Positions 1-5,145 of a DNA stretch of 7,174 bases are shown one piece after another. Under the pieces are notes generated by a model. That model was not told the origin of the DNA, ran no database searches, and was given only the letters and a program-made list of their open reading frames with translations. The translations under genes were made by a program, and so were the position numbers. Each line of letters opens with the position of its first letter. Position 1 is the stretch's first letter. The DNA comes from an uncultured Erysipelotrichaceae bacterium (GTDB lineage: Bacteria; Bacillota_I; Bacilli_A; Erysipelotrichales; Coprobacillaceae), in assembly GCA_937917505.1 (NCBI GenBank), contig CALDMQ010000285.1, positions 1 through 7,174 on the forward strand, in the 5' to 3' direction.

Positions 1-2
1 GT

Positions 3-386
3 TATTTAATAGATCGTTCTTTAACATATGAAGATGTCAAAGATATTTATAAAATATATATTGCAATTCCAAGAAAACAAGAAGATGAACTCACTTTATT
101 AGATAGTTTAGGGCATATACGTTTTGTGGAAGATTATTTAACATATCAACATGATGCAAAAGACAAAGGTATTAAACGAATGATAGAAAAAGTTGGTGGA
201 TCTTTAGAAGATGTTGTTGTCTTTGGTGATGATTATAATGATCTTGTAATGTTTAAGGAAAAATGGACATCTATTGCAATGGGAAATGCATGTGAAGAAT
301 TAAAAGAAAAAGCAACATATGTGACAAAAAAGAATATTGATGATGGAATATATTTAGCATGTCGACATTTCAAATGGATAGATTAA
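3..386 (+). CDS. Cof-type HAD-IIB family phosphatase, C-terminal part (5' end outside window)
   Basis: The frame is open from the first bases of the window, so this is the last 127 residues of a gene that starts upstream. The visible part ends in the HAD core: a motif III lysine in DAKDKGIKRM (Lys codon at 165-167), then motif IV VVVFGDDYNDLVMF (GDDYND at 225-242), whose acidic residues bind Mg2+, followed by SIAMGNACEELKEKATYVT, typical of Cof proteins. The preceding residues would be the end of the C2-type cap. Members are cytosolic Mg2+-dependent phosphatases acting on sugar phosphates, nucleotides or flavin-type metabolites; the substrate cannot be read from this fragment. The nucleophile motif DxD lies outside the window, so activity cannot be confirmed. 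A GTG at 126 is internal, because similarity-like sequence continues upstream. No hairpin terminator is visible between its stop and the next promoter. Confidence 0.9.
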   Translation, partial: YLIDRSLTYEDVKDIYKIYIAIPRKQEDELTLLDSLGHIRFVEDYLTYQHDAKDKGIKRMIEKVGGSLEDVVVFGDDYNDLVMFKEKWTSIAMGNACEELKEKATYVTKKNIDDGIYLACRHFKWID

Positions 387-389
387 TAC

Positions 390-401
390 ATTGTATACAA
401 T
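390..401. promoter_or_regulatory. Perfect 12-bp palindrome, GntR-like operator candidate
   Basis: ATTGTATACAAT is an exact inverted repeat lying 3 bp after the HAD stop codon and covering the candidate -35 box of the citrate synthase promoter, where a bound repressor would block RNA polymerase. The core TTGTATACAA matches, from memory, the centre of the Bacillus subtilis gluconate operator recognised by GntR. A half-site-like TTATACAA follows at 401-408. No regulator gene is present in the window, so the binding protein is unknown. AT-rich palindromes of this size can arise by chance; its position is the main support. Confidence 0.4.
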
Positions 402-422
402 TATACAAAGTTGTGATATAAT
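394..422 (+). promoter_or_regulatory. Promoter for citrate synthase-EIIB, extended -10
   Basis: A perfect -10 box TATAAT lies at 417-422, preceded by TG one base upstream (414-415), giving an extended -10. With a 17-bp spacer the -35 position is TATACA (394-399), 4 of 6 matches to TTGACA. Transcription would start near 429, leaving a leader of about 20 bases that contains the ribosome binding site GAGGTGA (439-445). Spacing and -10 quality make this the clearest plus-strand promoter in the window. Confidence 0.7.
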
Positions 423-450
423 ATTGAAAATAGAAAATGAGGTGAAAACA

Positions 451-1785
451 ATGTCATATCAAGTCAATGATTTTTTTAAAAAATCTTTAAAAGAGAATGA
501 AATTCGAAATGAACTTTATTCTGAGTATTCAGTAAAAAAAGGTTTAAGAAATGAAGATGGCACTGGTGTTTTAGTTGGTTTAACCAAAATCGCAGATGTT
601 GTTGGATATAAATGGGGAAATGGTCAAAAGGTTGATGATTATGGAACTTTATATTATCGTGGTATCAATGTGAAAGATTTTTTAAATGGTAAAAGAAAAG
701 AAAGACGTTATTTGTTTGAAGAAGTTTGTTTCTTAATTTTGTTTGGTTATTTACCAAACGAAAAAGAATTTAAAGATTTTCAACATATTTTGAGTTCTCA
801 ATATGAACTTCCTCTACATTATTTAGAAGCCAATATTTTAGGTTTTCCCGCACGCAATCTCATGAATAAACTCCAACAAGAAATTTTAATGCTTTATAAT
901 TATGATCATGACCCTGATAACGTAGGAATACAAGAAACTTTAGAAAAAGGAATTAGTTTGATTGCAAAAATCCCTTCACTTGTTTGTTATACATACCAAA
1001 CAAAAGTTCATTATTTTGATGAGAGAAGTTTAATTATTCATCATCATAATCCTGATTATAGTATTGCGGAAACAATTCTATCATTGCTTAGAAATGATGG
1101 AAACTTTAGTATAAAAGAAGCTGAGGTTTTAGATGTTGCTTTGGTTTTACATGCTGATCATGGTGGAGGGAATAACTCAACATTTACAAATGTTGTGATT
1201 TCTTCGACAGGAACAGATATTTATTCAGCAGTTTCAGGGTCTATTGGTTCTTTAAAAGGTCCACGTCATGGTGGGGCTAATCTTGCAGTGAAAACTCAAA
1301 TGGAAAAAGTTATTGATACTATTGGGTTAGATGCAAGTGATACCCAAATCCAAGATATTGTTTGCCGTATTTTAGATAAAGATTTTAATGACAGGAGTGG
1401 TCTTATTTATGGAATTGGTCACGCTGTTTATACATTAAGCGATCCTCGTAGTGAGATTTTATCTGAAAAATGTCATGAATTAGCTATTGAAAAAAGACGT
1501 GAAAATGAATTTGATTTTTATCAACGTTTTGCAAGAATTGCTATTTTAGAAATAGAGCGAAGAAAAGGAATTCATGTTTCCACAAATGTTGATTTTTATA
1601 GTGGTCTTGTTTATGATTTATTAGATATTCCACAAGATTTATATACACTTTTATTTGTTGTTGGAAGAACAGTTGGTTGGATAGCACATAATGTTGAAAA
1701 TAAATTATATTCTAATCGTATTATTCGTCCAGCAACAAAATATGTTGGTAAATTAAAAGATTATAAAACAATTGAAGAAAGATAA
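451..1785 (+). CDS. Citrate synthase (citrate/2-methylcitrate synthase family)
   Basis: The 444-residue cytosolic enzyme condenses acetyl-CoA with oxaloacetate to give citrate; a 2-methylcitrate (propionyl-CoA) activity cannot be excluded from sequence alone. The catalytic set is complete: substrate-binding His in LHADHGGGNNSTF (H234, H237), catalytic His273 in LKGPRHGGAN, His324 in GIGHAVYTLSDPR with Arg333, and catalytic Asp381 in NVDFYSG. Length fits the family. The start is ATG 451, with GAGGTGA 5 bases upstream; a TTG at 391 in the same frame lies inside the promoter and is not credible. EIIB follows after 11 bp, probably in the same transcript. No aconitase or isocitrate dehydrogenase is seen here, so whether it serves glutamate synthesis or another use of citrate is open. 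Regulation is likely through the palindrome over the -35. Confidence 0.95.
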   Translation: MSYQVNDFFKKSLKENEIRNELYSEYSVKKGLRNEDGTGVLVGLTKIADVVGYKWGNGQKVDDYGTLYYRGINVKDFLNGKRKERRYLFEEVCFLILFGYLPNEKEFKDFQHILSSQYELPLHYLEANILGFPARNLMNKLQQEILMLYNYDHDPDNVGIQETLEKGISLIAKIPSLVCYTYQTKVHYFDERSLIIHHHNPDYSIAETILSLLRNDGNFSIKEAEVLDVALVLHADHGGGNNSTFTNVVISSTGTDIYSAVSGSIGSLKGPRHGGANLAVKTQMEKVIDTIGLDASDTQIQDIVCRILDKDFNDRSGLIYGIGHAVYTLSDPRSEILSEKCHELAIEKRRENEFDFYQRFARIAILEIERRKGIHVSTNVDFYSGLVYDLLDIPQDLYTLLFVVGRTVGWIAHNVENKLYSNRIIRPATKYVGKLKDYKTIEER

Positions 1786-1796
1786 GGTATGAATGT

Positions 1797-2204
1797 ATGT
1801 TAAGAATTTTATTATGCTGTGGTGGAGGATTTTCATCAAGTTATATTGTTGAGAAAATGAAAAAGGAGATTCAAGATCATCATATGAATGATGATGTTAT
1901 GATTGAATTTTCTCCATTTTCTATAGCTTTAGAAAAAATTAATGATTTTGATATCGTTTTATGTTGCCCACATTTAAATATGTATGTGAAACAATTGGTA
2001 GAAAAAAATCACATACCTATTCCTATTTATATTTTACCTCCAAGAATGTATGGACTTATGCAAATTGAGGAAATTTATCAAGATGCTATAGATGTTATTG
2101 ACATGTTTAATCAAGGTGCTACAAATCCAGTTCACTTTCCAGGAGAAGATAATTTATTAAGAGTTGAAAGAAAATGTGCATATGCACATACAAAAAAGTT
2201 ATAG
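1797..2204 (+). CDS. Orphan PTS EIIB, lactose/cellobiose-type
   Basis: The first 104 or so of 135 residues look like the EIIB domain that passes phosphate from EIIA to sugar in the phosphotransferase system. The N-terminus LLCCGGGFSSSYIVEKM aligns with the cellobiose EIIB loop LFCSAGMSTSLLV, placing the phospho-accepting cysteine at Cys8; Cys7 is an extra neighbour. A later DIVLCCPHL stretch (52-60) matches the beta-strand DVVLLGPQ of ChbB. Residues 105-135 form a tail beyond the usual length of about 100. It is soluble, with no membrane segment. AAGG overlaps the citrate synthase stop and serves as Shine-Dalgarno site for ATG 1797. No EIIA or EIIC gene is near, so it either serves a distant permease or acts as a phosphorylation-sensitive regulator; its link to citrate synthase is unexplained. 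Confidence 0.8.
   Translation: MLRILLCCGGGFSSSYIVEKMKKEIQDHHMNDDVMIEFSPFSIALEKINDFDIVLCCPHLNMYVKQLVEKNHIPIPIYILPPRMYGLMQIEEIYQDAIDVIDMFNQGATNPVHFPGEDNLLRVERKCAYAHTKKL
2174..2189. repeat. 16-bp perfect palindrome in the 3' end of the EIIB gene
   Basis: ATGTGCATATGCACAT is an exact inverted repeat without a loop, ending 5 bases before the terminator stem. It falls in codons for CAYAH in the non-conserved EIIB tail, so protein constraint is probably weak. It could be a dimeric protein binding site, an accessory hairpin, or chance. Confidence 0.5.
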
Positions 2205-2219
2205 AAGAACTATAACTTT
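2195..2219. terminator. Bidirectional intrinsic terminator between convergent genes
   Basis: AAAGTTATAG and CTATAACTTT form a perfect 10-bp stem around the loop AAGAA. On the minus strand the stem runs straight into a TTTTTT tract (plus-strand A run 2192-2197), giving a fair terminator for the cysteine hydrolase. On the plus strand it is followed only by TTTATTC, a weaker signal for citrate synthase-EIIB. The stem is AT-rich, with two G-C pairs. The EIIB stop TAG (2202-2204) lies inside the stem and the hydrolase stop (2218-2220) touches its other end. Confidence 0.65.
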
Positions 2220-2739
2220 ATTCAATCACTTCTATTTGCATTGATTTCATAACATCAATGCTTTTTTTGTGTGTTTCTAAATCAATACTTGATGTTGCAT
2301 TCATCATAATACGAATTGGTGTTTGAGGTAGTGCAGCTTTGGCCATAATTGCATTCGATAAAACACAAATATGTGAAACTAAACCAACAAGTGTAATATC
2401 TTGATATTCTTTATCTTTTAAATATTCAGCAAGTTCTAAAGAAGGGAATGTTGGTTTTATAAAACAACGTGCATTTTTTAATAAATCTTTCACTTGTCCA
2501 TATAACTGCCAACCTTCAGTATTTTCAACACAATGAGTCACAGGTAAATGTTTTCCTTCATAGGTATTTAAATAGTTTTGAGGGTGTGTATCCATTGTAT
2601 AAACAACTTCATCATTATTTTTTTGATACTCTTTGATTAACTCTACAATAGGCTTTTCTAATTCTTTTGCTTGATCAAAACCTAAACTTCCATTTACAAA
2701 ATCATTTTGAAAATTCACAACAATCAATAATCTTTTCAT
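2218..2739 (-). CDS. Cysteine hydrolase, isochorismatase/nicotinamidase-like
   Basis: A cytosolic alpha/beta hydrolase-like protein of about 173 residues from the family that cleaves amides such as nicotinamide, or isochorismate. Counting from the upstream ATG at 2745 (175 residues), the metal ligands are Asp52 and His54 in TMDTHPQ and His71 in LPVTHCVENTEGW, the catalytic Lys is Lys97 in IKPTF, and the nucleophile is Cys127 in GLVSHICVLSNA. The odd feature is VVNFQNDF: residue 11, normally the triad Asp (VDxQNDF), is Asn (codon AAT). I place the start at ATG 2739 because AAGGA ends 9 bases before it but only 3 before ATG 2745; both are possible. It has its own promoters and is divergent from feoA. 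The nicotinamidase role in NAD salvage is the likeliest guess, but the substrate is not established and the Asn may lower or alter activity. Confidence 0.85.
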   Translation of the reverse strand: MKRLLIVVNFQNDFVNGSLGFDQAKELEKPIVELIKEYQKNNDEVVYTMDTHPQNYLNTYEGKHLPVTHCVENTEGWQLYGQVKDLLKNARCFIKPTFPSLELAEYLKDKEYQDITLVGLVSHICVLSNAIMAKAALPQTPIRIMMNATSSIDLETHKKSIDVMKSMQIEVIE

Positions 2740-2759
2740 TTTCATCTATCCTTGAATTG

Positions 2760-2787
2760 ATTGTATCAAAACATATTATAAAGTCAA
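2760..2787 (-). promoter_or_regulatory. Promoter for the cysteine hydrolase (proximal)
   Basis: On the minus strand, TTGACT (plus positions 2782-2787) and TACAAT (2760-2765) are separated by 16 bp, with TG one base before the -10, giving an extended -10. Transcription would begin near 2753, leaving a short leader that contains the AAGGA Shine-Dalgarno site. Confidence 0.55.
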
Positions 2788-2804
2788 TGTGAAAAGATTG
2801 TCAC
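2775..2804 (-). promoter_or_regulatory. Second overlapping minus-strand promoter candidate
   Basis: A perfect TATAAT on the minus strand (plus 2775-2780) lies 18 bp from GTGACA (plus 2799-2804, 5 of 6 matches). It interleaves with the proximal promoter, so only one may be active at a time. The -35 falls inside the TGTGA-N8-TCACA repeat. Confidence 0.4.
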
Positions 2805-2805
2805 A
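2788..2805. repeat. TGTGA-N8-TCACA inverted repeat in the divergent control region
   Basis: TGTGA (2788-2792) and TCACA (2801-2805) are exact inverted half-sites separated by 8 bases. They lie between the cysteine hydrolase and feoA and overlap the distal minus-strand -35 box. The half-sites resemble those of CRP/FNR-family sites (usual spacing 6) and of Rex (TTGTGAA-N4-TTCACAA), but the spacing fits neither exactly. It is a possible operator for an unknown regulator; a clear feoA promoter could not be placed. A weak plus-strand TTGTCA (2798-2803) and TATTTT (2819-2824) pair has a 15-bp spacer, and TTGAAT (2752-2757) with TATTAT (2774-2779) has 16 bp. Confidence 0.35.
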
Positions 2806-2836
2806 AAATAGAAACAGATATTTTTCATTGAAATTA

Positions 2837-2850
2837 TTTATGTACATAAA
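2837..2850. promoter_or_regulatory. 14-bp palindrome upstream of the feoA ribosome binding site
   Basis: TTTATGTACATAAA is an exact inverted repeat ending 5 bases before the Shine-Dalgarno sequence GGGAGGTGAT (2856-2865). In an iron uptake operon this is a natural place for an operator. It does not match the Fur, DtxR/IdeR or MntR consensus I know, so the regulator is unidentified. As RNA it would make only a weak, loop-poor hairpin. Confidence 0.35.
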
Positions 2851-2868
2851 ATGAAGGGAGGTGATTCC

Positions 2869-3102
2869 ATGACATTAGATGAAGCATCAATAGGAAAAAC
2901 ATATCAAATTGTAGCTATATATACAATAGGAACATTAAAACAACGATTATTAGAAATAGGCTTTTTACCAGAAACATCAATTAGAATTATAAAAATTGCT
3001 CCAATGGGAAATCCTATACAAATAGAAATACGTCATTATGTTTTTACATTAAGAAAAGATATAGCAAAAACAATAGAAGTGAGAGAAAGTGAAAATGTCT
3101 AA
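2869..3102 (+). CDS. feoA: FeoA, ferrous iron transport accessory protein
   Basis: A 77-residue cytosolic SH3-like protein that supports the Fe(II) permease FeoB. Visible family features are the opening MTLDEASIGKTYQIVAI, the central LKQRLLEIGFLPETSIRIIKIAPMGNP segment (family form: RLxxLGxxxGxxIxVxxxxPxGxP), and the ending RHYVFTLRKDIAKTIEV. Length is normal. The start is ATG 2869, served by a very strong Shine-Dalgarno sequence GGGAGGTGAT two bases upstream of TCC; the in-frame ATG at 2851 lies before that site and is rejected. The 3' end overlaps feoB by 8 bases, which suggests translational coupling. Candidate operators lie just upstream. Confidence 0.93.
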   Translation: MTLDEASIGKTYQIVAIYTIGTLKQRLLEIGFLPETSIRIIKIAPMGNPIQIEIRHYVFTLRKDIAKTIEVRESENV

Positions 3103-5082
3103 AACAATAGCATTAGTTGGTAATCAAAATTGTGGAAAGACAACTGTTTTTAATACTCTAACAGGTTCATCACAACATGTTGGTAATTTTCCAGGAGTGA
3201 CTGTAGAGAAAAAGCAGGGTACACTCGTTACATCAAATGATAAATATCAGATTGTAGATTTACCTGGAATTTACTCTTTGACACCTTATAGTGAAGATGA
3301 ATCTGTCGCAATCAATTATCTTCTTTATAATAGACCACAATTAATTTGTAATATCATTGATGCCTCTCATCTTGAAAGAAGTTTATATTTAACATTACAA
3401 CTTATGGAACTTCATATTCCCATGCTTCTCATTTTTAACATGATGGATGAGGTTAGTAAACAAGGAATTGTTATTGATATTCAAGGTTTAGAAAAAGAAC
3501 TTGATATTCCAATTGTTCCTATTTCCGCAACAAAGAGGATGGGATTTGATAAACTTATCTGTTCTATAGATAAAATGGTACAAAGTACAGTTTCTTTTTC
3601 ACTTCATTATGATAAAGATATAATGAGAATACGAAATGTAATTGCTTCACTTATTGAAGTTCAATGTATCAATAACAAAATCCCCATTGATTATTGTGTA
3701 TCTAAACTCATAGAGGGAGATACATCGTTTCTTCCTCTTAATCATTATCAAAAAGAGATTCTTCAAAGACAACGTTATCATTTATCAAAACTATCAAATC
3801 AAGATGTATTAACAACTTTTATATCTTCTCGTTATGCAATCATAGACAATCTCTGTTTCAAATATACACATCAAAAATATTCATATCAAAAAGATTTCTC
3901 TTATCAACTGGATCGTTTATTAACGCATCGTTATTTGGGTATACCTATCTTCTTTTGCATTATGTTATTGATATTTTATTTCAGTTTTTTACTTGTTGGT
4001 CCTCCTTTACAAGATATTTTTGAACAAATTTTATATTTCTTTTTTAAAAAGATTCTATGTTTTTTAGAACATTGTGGAACCTCAGAATTATTATTATCTT
4101 TGATTGAAGATGGTATTTTTAAAGGTGTAGGGAGTGTTTTGTCTTTTTTACCAGTGATCATTGTTTTATTTTTTTTCTTATCTTTGTTAGAAGATAGTGG
4201 ATATATGGCAAGAGTTACATTTTTGATGGACAGCTTATTACAATCTATCGGATTATCAGGACGTTCTATTGTACCGCTTCTCATTGGTTTTGGATGCAAT
4301 GTTCCAGCTATTATGGCTACACGAACACTTCCTAGTCAAAAAGATAGGGAACTTACAATCATGATGATTCCTTTTATGCCTTGTAGTGCAAAATTACCAA
4401 TATATGCTATGATTGTGCATACTTTTTTTCAAACAAAAATAATAGCTGTTATGTATATATTTTATCTATAGGTATAGCACTTATTTATGCTTTTATCCTT
4501 CATCGTGTTGCTTATAACAAACAAGAGTATTCATCATATATTTTAGAACTTCCTCATTATCGTTTACCTACATTTCAAAATACTTACCGTTATATTGTTG
4601 AGAAGGCAAAAGATTTTATTTATAAAGTTTTTACAATTATTTTAATTATGAGTATTGTTATATGGTTTTTACAATATTTTGATTTTTCTTTTCAACTCGT
4701 AAGTAACTCTACACAAAGTATACTTGCAACTATTGGTCAAATGATTTTACCATTTTTTGCACCTTTGGGATTTGAACATTATGAGGTGACAACTGCATTA
4801 TTAACAGGTATTTGTGCTAAAGAATCAGTTGTATCTACACTACAAATACTTTCTCCTTCAGCACTTTCCTTCTCTCAAAATTTATGGAAAATCTTTACAC
4901 CACTATCTGCACTTTCTTTTCTTACATTTACAGTTTTATATATGCCATGTATGGCAACATTTGCGACAATCAAAAAAGAACTTCACTCCATTTATCAAGC
5001 ACTACTTCTTATTTTTTTACAAACATCATGTGCTTATGTTGTTTCTTTTCTAATTTATCAAATTGGAAAATTCTTTATCTAG
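3095..5082 (+). pseudogene. feoB: FeoB ferrous iron permease, split by a frame change
   Basis: FeoB is the membrane Fe(II) transporter with an N-terminal G domain. The first reading frame (3095-4471, 458 residues) carries G1 GNQNCGKT (9-16), G2 Thr36, G3 DLPG (55-58), G4 NMMD (115-118), G5 SAT (144-146), then membrane segments from about 282, with GFGCNVPA (Cys401) and PFMPCSAKLPIYA (Cys430). It stops at TAG 4469-4471. The remaining third continues in the -1 frame without interruption to 5082: GIALIYAFILHR, LELPHYRLPTF, AKDFIYKVF and the gate motif TGICAKESVVSTL. One missing base restores a protein of about 660 residues, close to family size. Both frames are open from about 4423 to 4468, so the lesion cannot be placed exactly. 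It may be a true mutation, a sequencing error or recoding. Start is ATG 3095 (GTG 3089 also possible), overlapping feoA. No feoC is seen. Confidence 0.9.
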
Positions 5083-5092
5083 TCACGGACTC

Positions 5093-5122
5093 TTGATTTT
5101 CACATACAATCAATGATATAAA
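5093..5122 (+). promoter_or_regulatory. Promoter candidate for malQ
   Basis: TTGATT (5093-5098) and TATAAA (5117-5122) are separated by 18 bp, and a TG one base before the -10 makes it an extended -10. It lies in the 63-bp gap between feoB and malQ, upstream of the GGAGAG ribosome binding site (5134-5139). No terminator for the feo transcript is evident, so malQ may also be reached by read-through. Confidence 0.5.
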
Positions 5123-5145
5123 TAAAGAAGAATGGAGAGAGTATT

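Noticed and set aside
391..450. In-frame upstream extension of citrate synthase from a TTG at 391
   Set aside because: It overlaps the promoter and lacks a ribosome binding site; ATG 451 has a good one and matches the usual N-terminus.
2851..2868. Upstream ATG of feoA at 2851
   Set aside because: The strong Shine-Dalgarno sequence GGGAGGTGAT lies after it and serves ATG 2869.
3976..4299. Minus-strand open frame of 107 codons inside feoB
   Set aside because: It is a shadow of the FeoB membrane segments, Lys/Ser-rich with no recognisable domain or ribosome site.
4648..5082. A separate small membrane protein gene starting at 4648
   Set aside because: The same frame carries FeoB-like sequence well upstream of that ATG, and there is no ribosome binding site; it is the 3' part of feoB.
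4814..5096. Two overlapping plus-strand open frames in the feoB 3' part
   Set aside because: They are out-of-frame shadows rich in Tyr, Phe and His from AT-rich codons, with no domain.
5066..5101. Possible terminator after feoB (GAAAAT/ATTTTC with an inner AGTC/GACT)
   Set aside because: The stem is interrupted by unpaired bases and has no T tract; it is too weak to call.
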